A stretch of 64,000 bases of DNA, taken from Streptomyces rhizoryzae. Lineage in GTDB: Bacteria; Actinomycetota; Actinomycetes; Streptomycetales; Streptomycetaceae. Position numbers and translations under genes: made by a program. Positions 42,132 through 50,906 of the stretch are shown piece after piece. Every line of letters starts with the position of its first letter. Position 1 is the stretch's first letter. Under the pieces are notes generated by a model. That model searched no databases. It had not been told where the DNA came from and saw only the letters and a program-made list of their open reading frames with translations. The DNA lies in assembly GCF_023155275.1 (NCBI RefSeq), contig NZ_JALMUV010000003.1, forward strand, positions 248,001 through 312,000. Direction: 5' to 3'.

Positions 42132-42386
42132 TCAGGCGGAGTGGTGGAGAACGGTGACCGTGGCCGTGTGGTGCAGGCCGGTGTCGGCCCGTGCCGGGGC
42201 GCCGTGCGCCGGCCGCGGGGACGGCGGTTGCGGGTCGGGGGCGCCGTGGAAGTGGGTTCCGATCCAGTAACCGATCAGCAGCCCGACGACGCCGAAGACC
42301 TTGTGCCGGTTGGCCTTCCACCAGGAGGGCGGGGTGGGTTCGGTGAGAACGCCGAAAACGGTCTGGGTCGGTCTCGCCAAGGTCAT
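42132..42386 (-). CDS. Small membrane-associated protein, unknown
   Basis: An 84-residue protein with one short membrane helix (WWKANRHKVFGVVGLLIGYWIGTHFHG, about residues 22-48) preceded by basic residues and followed by a Pro/His/Ala-rich tail. AGGAG touches the ATG at 42386, which is closer than usual. Codon bias is good over the helix. I do not recognise a family. It has a terminator on its 3' side, which supports transcription. Confidence 0.5.
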   Translation of the reverse strand: MTLARPTQTVFGVLTEPTPPSWWKANRHKVFGVVGLLIGYWIGTHFHGAPDPQPPSPRPAHGAPARADTGLHHTATVTVLHHSA

Positions 42387-42954
42387 CTCCTATCTGGTCG
42401 GGGTGGGGTCCCGTGGGGGAGTGGACGACGAGCGGGCGCAGGGCCGAACCCCGCAGGACGAGGGCGGTTGGGCGAGGGCTCGTGCGGAAGCGCCGTTGGC
42501 GGGGCTCGTGGCCCCCACCGACTCGAGGTGGCGGCGTTCCGAGCGGTTCGGATGGGCGTGGACGGGGAGACAGGTACGGCGGGGATTGATCGGCGACGGC
42601 CCACAGGCTGCGATGCGTCGTGGTGTAAATCTGCACGCGTAGCACGGCGGCGAACAACTGGTTTATGGCAAGCGGTAGATCGTCCGACCCGGCGCCCACC
42701 GCCCACGGGGCGCTGCGCAGACCCGCTGTCGGGTGACGCGAACCGTTCAGCCGTCACCGGGCGTTGAGGAGTGGCGGCGGCGCCGGGTTGCTCCTGATGT
42801 CGGGCGATCTCGATCGATCCACTGCGCGCACTCGGGCGGGAAAGTGAGGGCGAGGATTCGGGCGAACGCGGCCGGCCCGGGCGGCTTCGGGGCCCACCCC
42901 CACCCTCACCCCCACCCTCTTCCCCCTCGTCACCCCCCCACGGTCACCCCACCC
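42387..42954. other. 568-base region without a confident gene
   Basis: Upstream of the small membrane gene. A patch at 42620-42690 is AT-richer than its surroundings. A minus-strand frame from about 42699 opens GAGSDDLPLAINQLFAAVLRVQIYTTTHRSLWAV but then becomes Arg/Pro-rich nonsense, so at most the beginning of a lost gene is left. The right end (42890-42950) is a CACCC-rich tract. Confidence 0.4.
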
Positions 42955-45819
42955 TCACCGCATCCCGCGCACCGTGTCGCGCAGGCGTCGGGCCTGTTCC
43001 CATCGCCTTTCGTAGGTGGCTCCGAGGAGCAGCAGGAGCAGGCCGGCCGCGGCCAGCGGGACCCAGCGGGGGAGGAGGCCGAGGGCCTGGACCACGGTGG
43101 GGGCGAGTTCGTGCAGGCCGACGAGGACGAGTACGAACCCGCCGATGACCAAGGGGGCCTGTAGCCGCGTGCGGACGCCGACAACCGTCGCCAGCAGGGC
43201 GGCCGTGCCCAGGAGCAGCGGACGTGCCCCGTGCTGGTCGTTCCAGGTGGCGGCCAGGCTCGGGAGCATGGTGGCGCACAGGCCGCTGCCGTACGCGGGC
43301 CAGGAGCCCACCTCGGGGTCGCGACTCCGGTGGCGGTGGCCGATGACCAGGGCGGCTGCGGTGACCGGCAGGGTGTACGCCTCGGGGGAGGAGACCCCGG
43401 CCAGCGCCAGACGCACCCAGGAGGAGGCGATGAGCAGGGCGATCCCGGCGAGCAGGGCGCGACGGCGGTCCGGGCGCAGCGCGATGGCCAGGCCCGCGAC
43501 GCCGGCCACGGCCAGGGCCAGGCTCAGCGAGCCGGGGTGATCGGCCGTCAGGGCGAGGGCGATGGCCGCCACGGCGTACCCGCCGCCTTCGACCGTCACG
43601 GAGAGCTGTTCCCGCCCCGCCCCCCGGTGCCAGGCCGCCGCGGCGCAGGCGGAGGTGAGCGCGACCGCGAGAACCGCGAACGCGGTGACGTGCCGGGGCA
43701 GACCGGCCGTCACCGCGCCCGCGACCGCTTCCCCACCCAGGGCCAGGACGGCGAACGCGCCCGCGACAGGCGCGATTGCCCGTTGCGCGGTCCGGGCCGT
43801 CGGAGCGGACAGGACGTGGGCGAGCACCGCGGCCAACCCCGCCAACACGCCCCACACCGTGAGCGTGGCGGGCCGGTCGGCCAGCGACCACAGCAGCGCC
43901 GGCGCACCGGCGGCGCTCAGGACCACCAGCCGCCAGGCCAGCGCGGCGCCCGGTCGGCGCACGAGGTCCACCACCATGGCGACGACCCCCGCTGCGGCGA
44001 CCGCGAGCACCCCCTCGTACGGCAGTCCGACGGCCACGGGCAGCAGGAGCAGCGCGGGGACGGCGGCCAGGACCGAGGCGCTGCGCAGGACGTCCGCCAG
44101 GCGGTCGGTGCGACCCCCACCGGCGGCGGTACGGGCCCGCAGCACAGCCATGACGGCCAGGACCGCGGCGGACAGCCACAGCACGGTCAGCGGCGCGGGC
44201 GCGAACTGCCAGTGCCATGGCGCCCGGTGGCCGCTGACCCACAGCTCTGCGCCGGCGATGACGGGCCGGAGGACGGCGTACGCGAGGTTCGGCAGCACCG
44301 CGGCACCGCACAGCGCCAGGGCGGCCGACGCGGCAGCCAGTCCTCCCACCGCGGCCGCGGCTTCGGGCGGCGGCCCTGACGGCTTCTCCCCTGCGGTGCC
44401 GGACGGCCCTCCCACCGGCGGCCCGGCCGGCCCACCCGCTGGCACGCCGGCCGGCCCACCCGCTGGCACCTCGGACGCGCCGTCCGCCGGTAGCCGGGCA
44501 GGGCCGTCCGCCGATAGCCCCGCAGGGCCGTTCACCGGTGCTCCGGACGACGGCCCGCCCGCCGGTGTACCGGGCGGCCCTACCACCGCGGGCTCGGCCC
44601 ACCGTCCGTGCCGGGCGCAGGACACCGCCGCCCCCATCGCGATCAGCGCCGCCGGTGCCGCGTATCCGGCCGGTGCCCAACCCCAGGGCACGACGTGCCG
44701 CAACCCGGCGCCGACGCCCACGACGACGGCCACCACGGCCACGCCCGCACCGCCGGAGCGCAGCGCGAACGGCAACCCGCGCACACCACGGCCCAGCCCC
44801 GCGCCCAGCAGCGCCAGCAGTCCCAGCGGCACCCAGGCCCGCATCACCTCGGGCAGCGACGTGGCGCCCACCGCGCACCCCACCGCAAGCATCCCGCCGA
44901 GCAGCGCCCACCCCGCCGCGGCCGCCCGGCCCCCGGTGACCAGCGCGGCCACGGCCTTGTCGCCGCCCAGCCGCTCCCGGAACCCAGCGTGCCTGGCAGC
45001 GCCGGCTGCGAGCGCGTGCAGCACCGCGAAGTCCACCACGGCCGTGGCGGTGGCCGCGGTCGCGTAGTCCTCCAACTTTCCGCCCCACGCGGCGGCACCC
45101 AGCAGCCCGGGCAGTCGGGCCAGCAGGAATCCGGCGGGCAGCGGGAACCGGAGCCGCTGCCACCCGCCGTAGACCGCTGACCCCACCGCCGTCAGCGCAG
45201 TCAGCACCGCCCAGTAGCCCACCGCCCCGACGCGGTCCAGGCCGCCGAGTCCGGCCTGCCGGGCAGCGAACGCGTCCAGCAGCACCAGGGCGAGTCCCAC
45301 CGCGGCCGATGCCTCGGCGGTGGCCGCCAGGCGGCGCCGCAGCAGCGGGCGGGGGAGTGCCAGCGCGCACACGGTCAGCGCGAACAGGACGGCCGCCCGC
45401 CCCCCGATGCCCAACCGCCCCCAACTCACCACCGTGAACACCAGCGCCGCCATGACCACCAGCGCCCCGCCGACGATCAGCAACGCGGTACGCGCGGACA
45501 GCGCGGAGACCTCCCGACCCGCGCCCGCCGTACCGCCGCCCTGCCGGGGAGCAGCCGGCCAGGAAAGCACGTCCCCAGGCACGGCGCCAGGCACCCCCGC
45601 CGGCGCGTCACGCCGTGCCCGCAGCCCGGCCAGCAACTCCGCACGCCGCTGGACCAGCCACTGCCGACGCGCCTCCAACCCGCTCAGCTCGACCGTGACC
45701 TGCCACAACGCGGCGGCATCCGGCCCACTCAACGGCAGCCTGCACCCCGTGCAGTACGCGGGCGGCCGCGCTCCCAAAGCCGTCCCGCAGTCCGGGCACC
45801 GTACCGAGTCCATGTGCAT
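42955..45819 (-). CDS. SCO7613-type large polytopic membrane protein
   Basis: A 954-residue protein. The N-terminal zinc ribbon is VRCPDCGTALGARPPAYCTGCRLPL (CxxC...CxxC, residues 8-26). A cytoplasmic helix follows (LWQVTVELSGLEARRQWLVQRRAELLAGLRARRD), then more than 20 hydrophobic segments such as TALLIVGGALVVMAALVFTVVSW and AVGLALVLLDAFA. A Gly/Pro/Ala-rich repeat loop near 420-480 (GGPAG-VPA units) separates two halves. The C-terminal half matches the actinomycete SCO7613 family, of unknown function. ATG 45819 (45813 also possible) lies six bases after a -10-like CATACT, so the mRNA is probably leaderless. The TGAGTA-N4-TACTCA operator is 35-50 bases upstream. Confidence 0.85.
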   Translation of the reverse strand: MHMDSVRCPDCGTALGARPPAYCTGCRLPLSGPDAAALWQVTVELSGLEARRQWLVQRRAELLAGLRARRDAPAGVPGAVPGDVLSWPAAPRQGGGTAGAGREVSALSARTALLIVGGALVVMAALVFTVVSWGRLGIGGRAAVLFALTVCALALPRPLLRRRLAATAEASAAVGLALVLLDAFAARQAGLGGLDRVGAVGYWAVLTALTAVGSAVYGGWQRLRFPLPAGFLLARLPGLLGAAAWGGKLEDYATAATATAVVDFAVLHALAAGAARHAGFRERLGGDKAVAALVTGGRAAAAGWALLGGMLAVGCAVGATSLPEVMRAWVPLGLLALLGAGLGRGVRGLPFALRSGGAGVAVVAVVVGVGAGLRHVVPWGWAPAGYAAPAALIAMGAAVSCARHGRWAEPAVVGPPGTPAGGPSSGAPVNGPAGLSADGPARLPADGASEVPAGGPAGVPAGGPAGPPVGGPSGTAGEKPSGPPPEAAAAVGGLAAASAALALCGAAVLPNLAYAVLRPVIAGAELWVSGHRAPWHWQFAPAPLTVLWLSAAVLAVMAVLRARTAAGGGRTDRLADVLRSASVLAAVPALLLLPVAVGLPYEGVLAVAAAGVVAMVVDLVRRPGAALAWRLVVLSAAGAPALLWSLADRPATLTVWGVLAGLAAVLAHVLSAPTARTAQRAIAPVAGAFAVLALGGEAVAGAVTAGLPRHVTAFAVLAVALTSACAAAAWHRGAGREQLSVTVEGGGYAVAAIALALTADHPGSLSLALAVAGVAGLAIALRPDRRRALLAGIALLIASSWVRLALAGVSSPEAYTLPVTAAALVIGHRHRSRDPEVGSWPAYGSGLCATMLPSLAATWNDQHGARPLLLGTAALLATVVGVRTRLQAPLVIGGFVLVLVGLHELAPTVVQALGLLPRWVPLAAAGLLLLLLGATYERRWEQARRLRDTVRGMR

Positions 45820-45853
45820 GGCGCGAGTATGCGCAGCCAGGCGACCACGGGCA

Positions 45854-45869
45854 TGAGTACCCGTACTCA
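45854..45869. promoter_or_regulatory. Operator palindrome TGAGTA-CCCG-TACTCA
   Basis: The core is identical to the site at 27596-27617, in both cases 30-50 bases upstream of a minus-strand start. It overlaps the expected -35 region. Probably one regulator controls this membrane protein and the lipoprotein gene. Confidence 0.65.
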
Positions 45870-46121
45870 ACCTCCCCGCCGCCGCCAGTCCCGCCCCCGG
45901 CCCACCCACCAGTCACCTTGGCCAAACGCCGTCCCCGCAGCCCAGGGCCATGCCTTGCGCCATTCCCACCCTGCGCGGTGAACCGAACCGCCCCTGCCAC
46001 GCCGGACAAAAGCGGGTGGGGGCCCGGCTTCGCCGACCGCTCGGCGAGGGCCGCGACGGCACCCTGCCGACCGCCACCGTCCAGCCACCCCTCCCGCCGA
46101 CCTCGGCCTGACCGCGGGGGG
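45870..46121. other. 250-base intergenic stretch
   Basis: Lies between the SCO7613-type gene (-) and the MerR-regulated promoter (+). No frame has coding bias; I see nothing else in it. Confidence 0.4.
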
Positions 46122-46153
46122 TTGACCCTGACCCTACGTCAGGGTTGGAGCAT
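46122..46153 (+). promoter_or_regulatory. MerR-type promoter/operator of the hydrolase-MerR operon
   Basis: TTGACC (46122-46127), the inverted repeat ACCCTGA-CCCTACG-TCAGGGT (46125-46145) and a GAGCAT -10-like hexamer (46148-46153) with a 20-bp spacer. The -10 is six bases before ATG 46160, which suggests a leaderless mRNA. The MerR gene is the second gene of the same operon, so autoregulation is expected. Confidence 0.65.
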
Positions 46154-46159
46154 GATCGC

Positions 46160-47092
46160 ATGACGAACGACAGCACGTCCTCGGACCGGCCCGCGCCGCC
46201 GGCCGGGGGCTTCCAGGAGATCGACGGCCGCCGCCTCTTCGTGCACCGCGCGGGCAGCGGCGGACCGGCCGTGGTGTTCCTGCCGGGCGCCGGCGCGGTC
46301 GGCCTCGACTACTTCGGGGTGCAGCAGCAGGTCGGGCAGTTCACCACCGCCGTGGTGTACGACCGCGGCGGCACCGGCTACAGCGACCCGATGCCGCTGC
46401 CGCGCCCCGCCGCCGCGGTCGCCACGGAACTGCACGACCTGCTGCACGCCCAGGACATCCCCGCCCCCTACGTCCTGGTGGCCCACTCCCTCGGTGGCTT
46501 CTACGCGCACCGGTTCGCGCAGCTGTACCCGCGGGACGTGGCCGGGCTCGTCTGGCTGGACGCCTTCCACCGTGACTGGGACGACGTCATGCCGCCCGCG
46601 GCACGCCTGGCCGCGGTCGAGCAGATGGCGCCCGACCAGGACCAACTGGAACGGATGCGCCCGGCCCTGCGCGAGGCGTTCGCGGAGTTGCTCGCCGAGT
46701 ACCCGGAACACATCCGGCAGGCGCTGCTCGAAGCCAGGATGAGCGACGCATGGACCCGCGCCGGTATCGCCGAACGCAGCAGGTTGACTGATCTCGCCAC
46801 CGAACTGCGGGCCGGGCCGGGCATCCCCGACGTCCCGGTGGTCGCCCTCACCGTGGTGGGCACCGACCCCGGCCAGCAGGCATCGACGTCCGAGCGGACG
46901 GGGCGGGAGACGCGGGAGATGCGGGACATGCGGGAGGGCCGGACGAGACTGGACGCGGCCTTGGCGAGCGCGGTCTCGCACGGGGAACAGCGCATCCTCT
47001 CCGACACCGCCCACCACCGGCTCTGCTTCGACCGCCCCGATGCCGTGGTCCAGGCAATCCGCGACGTCGTCGACCGGGCGGCTCGCCTCTAG
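46160..47092 (+). CDS. Alpha/beta-fold hydrolase
   Basis: A 310-residue hydrolase: oxyanion region VVFLPGAGAVGLDYFGVQQQV, the DRGGTGYSD strand, nucleophile elbow LVAHSLGGFYAHRFAQLYP (Ser in GHSxG variant AHSLGG), and the catalytic His in SDTAHHRLCFDRPDAV. Substrate unknown. A charged insertion (TSERTGRETREMRDMREGRTR, about 238-258) is unusual for the family. ATG 46160 fits the leaderless promoter. The MerR gene follows after 39 bases. Confidence 0.87.
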   Translation: MTNDSTSSDRPAPPAGGFQEIDGRRLFVHRAGSGGPAVVFLPGAGAVGLDYFGVQQQVGQFTTAVVYDRGGTGYSDPMPLPRPAAAVATELHDLLHAQDIPAPYVLVAHSLGGFYAHRFAQLYPRDVAGLVWLDAFHRDWDDVMPPAARLAAVEQMAPDQDQLERMRPALREAFAELLAEYPEHIRQALLEARMSDAWTRAGIAERSRLTDLATELRAGPGIPDVPVVALTVVGTDPGQQASTSERTGRETREMRDMREGRTRLDAALASAVSHGEQRILSDTAHHRLCFDRPDAVVQAIRDVVDRAARL

Positions 47093-47131
47093 ACTCGGCA
47101 CGACACGCTTCACCACGACGCGAGGAGGACG

Positions 47132-47890
47132 GTGCTCACGATCAGCCAGCTCGCGGCCACCGCCAACGTGACCGTGCGCACCGTCCGCCACTACCACCAC
47201 ATCGGCCTGCTGCCCGAGCCCGAGCGCGATGCCTCCGGCTACCGCCGCTACGGCGCGCAAGCGGCGGTGGACCTCATCCGGATCCGCACTCTCGCCGACG
47301 CCGGGGTGCCGCTGGCCCGCATCGACGCGCTGCTGCATGCCCAGCCCGACGAGTTCGACGCCGCCCTCACCGACATCGACGCCGCACTGCAACGCAAGAT
47401 CGAGCAGCTCACCACGTACCGCCGCAGGATCACCGAACTGGCCGGCGGCGAACGGCTCGTTCTGCCGCCCGAGGTGGTCGCCCTCCTGGACCGGATGCGC
47501 GGCCTCGGGGTCAGCGAACGCCGGGTCCTGCTCGAACGCGACGCGTGGATCCTGATGCAGGCACTGGACCCGCACCTCGTGCCGCGGCGGATACGGGAGA
47601 AGAACGCCGGCTTCGACGACCCCGAGGCGACGCGCCTGTATCTCGCCTGCGACCAGTCAGTCGACTGGGACCCGGACGATCCACGCCTGGACCAGCTCAT
47701 CGACGACCTGGACGCATGGGAGACCAGACACGAACGGGACAGCAGCCAGGCAGGCTATCCGAAGCTGGTCTCCGCCCGGGTCTGCGAGGCATCACCGGCC
47801 TGGCAACGCATCATCAGCGCCCTCACCCACCGCGCCGAACAACGCCACCGACACCGACCCGCCGCGCCGAACAACCGCCCCGACAGCTGA
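47132..47890 (+). CDS. MerR-family regulator with long effector domain
   Basis: A 252-residue regulator: HTH LTISQLAATANVTVRTVRHYHHIGLLPEPERDASGYRRYGAQAAVDLIRIRTLADAGVPLARIDALL (residues 2-70), coiled-coil helix, then about 130 residues of helical effector domain ending in a basic His/Arg tail. GTG 47132 follows GAGGAGG. It is co-transcribed with the upstream hydrolase and almost certainly binds the palindrome at 46122-46153. The TipAS-like size suggests a small-molecule ligand. Confidence 0.9.
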   Translation: MLTISQLAATANVTVRTVRHYHHIGLLPEPERDASGYRRYGAQAAVDLIRIRTLADAGVPLARIDALLHAQPDEFDAALTDIDAALQRKIEQLTTYRRRITELAGGERLVLPPEVVALLDRMRGLGVSERRVLLERDAWILMQALDPHLVPRRIREKNAGFDDPEATRLYLACDQSVDWDPDDPRLDQLIDDLDAWETRHERDSSQAGYPKLVSARVCEASPAWQRIISALTHRAEQRHRHRPAAPNNRPDS

Positions 47891-47931
47891 CATCAGCACT
47901 CATCGGCCAACGACCGTGGCAGGATGCCGAG

Positions 47932-48579
47932 ATGAACCCCCACCCGCCCCTCCCCGCAGTCGTTCCAACGGCCGATTCCGCCGTCACTCCCGCCGTCACT
48001 CCCGCCGTCATTCCCGCCGTCGTTCCCGCCGGCCGGATGGCCCGGATGGACCAGCCGGTGCTCGGCCTCCCGCACGGTCTGGAGCTGCGCCCCTGGCGCC
48101 CGTCCGACGCCGATGTCCTGCTGGCCGCCGGCCAGGACCCCGAAATCCGCCGGTGGAACCGTCTGCTGGTGGACACACCGCAGGACGCCCACCGGCGGAT
48201 TGCCCGCATGCACGAGCGGTGGCAGGCCGAACTCAGTGCCGTCTGGGCCATCGCCCGACGGGAGGGCGAAGCCCTCGGACTGATCGGCTGGGGCGACATC
48301 GACCTCACCGGCGGCAGCGCCGAGATCCTCTACTGGATCCTCCCCGCAGCGCGCGGGGGCGGCGTCATGGTCGAGGCCACGAAACGCGTCAGCGAGTGGG
48401 CCCTGAACGACCTCGGCCTGCATCGCCTGAGGCTGTGTCACTCGGTGGCCAACCCGGCGTCCTGCCGCGTCGCGGTCAAGGCCGGCTACTCCTTCGAGGG
48501 CACCATGCGCAGCGCACTGCTGCACGCGGACGGCTGGCACGACGAACATCTCCACGCCCTCGTCCAAGGCGACCTCTGA
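47932..48579 (+). CDS. GNAT-family N-acetyltransferase (RimJ/RimL type)
   Basis: A 215-residue acetyltransferase, LELRPWRPSDADVLLAAGQDPEIRRWN..., with the acetyl-CoA loop AEILYWILPAARGGGVMVEATKRVSEWALNDLGLHRLRLCHSVANPASCRVAVKAGYSFEGTMRSALLHADGWHDEH. Members acetylate ribosomal-protein N-termini, aminoglycosides or other amines. The first 40 residues (MNPHPPLPAVV..., encoded by 12-bp repeats) are unlike a GNAT, so the true start may be ATG 48046 or nearby. It is 41 bases after the MerR gene and could be in its operon. Confidence 0.85.
   Translation: MNPHPPLPAVVPTADSAVTPAVTPAVIPAVVPAGRMARMDQPVLGLPHGLELRPWRPSDADVLLAAGQDPEIRRWNRLLVDTPQDAHRRIARMHERWQAELSAVWAIARREGEALGLIGWGDIDLTGGSAEILYWILPAARGGGVMVEATKRVSEWALNDLGLHRLRLCHSVANPASCRVAVKAGYSFEGTMRSALLHADGWHDEHLHALVQGDL
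47971..48021. repeat. Four 12-bp tandem repeats (GCCGTCAYTCCC type)
   Basis: GCCGTCACTCCC, GCCGTCACTCCC, GCCGTCATTCCC and GCCGTCGTTCCC in the first codons of the GNAT frame (Ala-Val-x-Pro). They cast doubt on the start assigned upstream. Confidence 0.7.
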
Positions 48580-48678
48580 CCACCGCCGGCCAGGCAACCA
48601 CCGAAAGAAGCCGCCGACCCCGACCCGGACCCCGCCTCCGAGGGTGGCCCCGCGCAGGTCAGCCGATGTCAGCCGAAG

Positions 48679-49593
48679 TCAGCCGAGATCGGTGTTGGTG
48701 AGGACCCGGCGCAGCACGTTCCAGGACAGATCGGAATAGGTGGCGAACTCCTTGCGCTCCTTGGTGAGTTCGTCGATGTACTCGAACTCGTCCCGGGAGG
48801 GGGTGCCGTCCGCCGCGAGAGCGGTCTCCCATTCGTTGAGATAGACGTGGAAGCTGGCGGCGAATTCTCCGGTCGCGCTCATGTACTCGGGACCGGTGGC
48901 ACCGCCACCGCCGTCCATGGGGCAGAAGACCTTGTGGACGGCGTAGGTGTCGCCGTCCAGCCACGCGCACTGCCCGGGGGTGAGGGTGACCAGGCCCCGC
49001 TTGGGCGCGTTCCAGTCCAGGGCCTCGTACGACATCACCTCCAGCTGGCCGGCCAGGCAGTAGATGATGCCGGTGGTGTTGCCGTGGGAGTGGATCGGCG
49101 AGTAGTGCTGCGCCGGCCAGATCTCCAGGACGACGGGCGAGCCGATGTCACCGGGCGGCTCCTCGTCCGCCGACAGGTAGCCGAACTCGGTGGCCCAGTG
49201 GTCCCAGGTGCCGCGGCCGGTACAGGCCACACGGATGTAGGGCGGGTGGGTCTTGTCCAGGCGCGCCTTCTCCATCATGATCCGGCGCAGCAGGCCCGGC
49301 CCGGGCAGGCCGTCGAGCCCGGTCGGGGCGATGTGCTTGCGCATCGCCTCCACCTCCCACGCCGACAGGTGGATGTCGGCGGCCTTGCGGAACAGATCCA
49401 TCACGACCGGCGGCACCATCAACTGCCTGACGTACTCATCGAACGCCGCCGGCTGGCCGATCACCAGTGACGGAGCGATGCCGGCCGCAGCCAGCCGCAG
49501 CCGCCGCTCCTCTTCCTTGGTGATGTGGAACGGGGGGCCGGGATCGGCGAGGGCCGCCGTGGTGGCGGACGGCGGCTGCTGGAGGGTGGTCAC
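48679..49593 (-). CDS. Cupin / cysteine-dioxygenase-like protein
   Basis: A 304-residue protein. The cupin motif EIWPAQHYSPIHSHGNTTGIIYCLAGQLEVMSYEAL (HxH with later Gly-rich turn) and TLTPGQCAWLDGDTYAVHKVFC (His of cupin motif 2) form the iron site of thiol dioxygenases. An N-terminal helical region, PAAFDEYVRQLMVPPVVMDLFRKAADIHL, precedes it. It could oxidise a thiol or bind metal; the substrate is not deducible. GTG 49593 has GAGGAG eight bases before it. It stands alone, convergent with the GNAT gene. Confidence 0.78.
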   Translation of the reverse strand: MTTLQQPPSATTAALADPGPPFHITKEEERRLRLAAAGIAPSLVIGQPAAFDEYVRQLMVPPVVMDLFRKAADIHLSAWEVEAMRKHIAPTGLDGLPGPGLLRRIMMEKARLDKTHPPYIRVACTGRGTWDHWATEFGYLSADEEPPGDIGSPVVLEIWPAQHYSPIHSHGNTTGIIYCLAGQLEVMSYEALDWNAPKRGLVTLTPGQCAWLDGDTYAVHKVFCPMDGGGGATGPEYMSATGEFAASFHVYLNEWETALAADGTPSRDEFEYIDELTKERKEFATYSDLSWNVLRRVLTNTDLG

Positions 49594-50033
49594 CGAATTG
49601 CTCCTCTCATAGGTGGACCGCCGCGAGCGAACACGGCCCGAACCAGCCGGCCCAGCCGGCCCGACCGCCCGGCGGCGGGCCCACGGAGGCCGAGCCGGGG
49701 CCGGGCCACGGTCAGGGCCGACCCCGGCAAGCTGTCTCCGGCGGGGGAGCACGCCTGGCGGACGCCGGGCCGTCCGTCGGGGAAGCGGCCCGCTGGGAGA
49801 AACCCGGATGCGGCGGTGCGCCCATGATGCGTCGCCGCGGGGTACGGGATCGCGTGTCGTGCGGTGACACGCGGAAGCGATGCTTCCTGCGGCCGCGTAC
49901 GCGCCCCGGGGACCCACCACGGCACACGCCTCCGCCAGGCGCCCGCGGCCCATATAGGACACTCTCTGTCCGCCACAGCTCCTACCGTACGTATTCCTGA
50001 CCGACGGAGCAGAAACCCCGGAAGGCGGCCCTC
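49594..50033. other. 440-base divergent regulatory region with two inverted repeats
   Basis: Between the cupin (-) and DinB-like (+) genes. CGCGTGTC-GTGCGGT-GACACGCG (49851-49873, 8-bp arms) and GGACA-CTCTC-TGTCC (49957-49971, next to a CATATAGG AT-rich patch) are candidate operators; the second is 63 bases before the DinB-like ATG. No coding frame. Confidence 0.45.
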
Positions 50034-50600
50034 ATGAGCATCGACCAGCAGCTGACGACCCCCGATCGCGACCACGCCCACGACTCGGCCGTCACCGGCG
50101 AGCGCTCCGACCTGCTGGAGACGCTCGCCAAGCACCGTCACTTCCTGCGCTTCACCACCCGTGACCTCACCGACGAGCAGGCCGGACTGCGGCCCACCGC
50201 CGGCGAACTGTGCCTGGGCGGCCTGATCAAGCACGTTGCCTCCGTCGAGCGGTCCTGGGCGGCCTTCATCCTCAACGGCGCTTCGGCCTTCGGGGACTTC
50301 ACCGCCATGACGGAGGCGGACTGGGCGCAGCGCGCCGACGAGTTCCGGATGCTGCCCGGTGAAACGCTGGCCGGCGTCCTCGCCGACTACACCGAGGTGG
50401 CCCGCCGCACCGACGACCTCGTCGCCACGCTGCCGGACCTGAACGTCACGCAGCCGCTGCCGAAAGCCCCGTGGTTCGAACCCGGAGCCCAGTGGTCGGC
50501 CCGCCGCGTGGTGATGCACATCATCGCGGAGACCGCCCAGCACGCCGGCCACGCCGACATCCTCCGCGAGTCCCTGGACGGCGCAAAAACCATGGCCTGA
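50034..50600 (+). CDS. DinB-superfamily protein (DUF664)
   Basis: A 188-residue four-helix-bundle protein. The metal-binding His pattern is visible as LGGLIKHVASVERSW (His), VVMHIIAETAQHAGHADILRESLDG (His...HAGH). The DUF664 branch of DinB includes mycothiol-dependent transferases. GGAAGGCGG precedes ATG 50034 by about eight bases. It is cytoplasmic, with unknown substrate. A truncated relative of this superfamily is at 14421-14697. Confidence 0.87.
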   Translation: MSIDQQLTTPDRDHAHDSAVTGERSDLLETLAKHRHFLRFTTRDLTDEQAGLRPTAGELCLGGLIKHVASVERSWAAFILNGASAFGDFTAMTEADWAQRADEFRMLPGETLAGVLADYTEVARRTDDLVATLPDLNVTQPLPKAPWFEPGAQWSARRVVMHIIAETAQHAGHADILRESLDGAKTMA

Positions 50601-50906
50601 CCCCCGCCCCACCCGAGCCCCTCCAGCCTCCCTGGCCCTGGCCCCTGGCAGCTGGAGAAAGCCGGCGCCACATCGAGCTGAGGGCCGACGACAGCGCACG
50701 AGGCTCCGCGCAAGGGCTCGGCCCTGTGCCGTGTCCCGCGAAACCCGCGGACACGTCCGGCCGTGCACCCGCCGCCCGGCTACCACCGCCGCTACAGTGT
50801 CTGCTGTTACGCCACCGGGCGCATCCGCGCGCCTACGGCCGCTCTACAGCCGGCCGTTCGCCAACGGGCCCGCCGAGCCCGCCGGCTTCGGGCACGGCGG
50901 CGGAAG
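50601..50906. other. Convergent intergenic region with hairpin
   Basis: 306 bases between the DinB-like and phosphotriesterase-like genes. An inverted repeat CGTGTCC...GGACACG (50730-50755) may terminate both transcripts. No gene seen. Confidence 0.45.

Noticed and set aside
41989..42699. Minus-strand frame beginning GAGSDDLPLAINQLF
   Set aside because: Only the first 35 codons look protein-like; the rest is antisense to the small membrane gene and low-complexity.
44390..44580. Repeat array as a mobile or regulatory element
   Set aside because: It is the in-frame Gly/Pro/Ala linker of the SCO7613-type protein.
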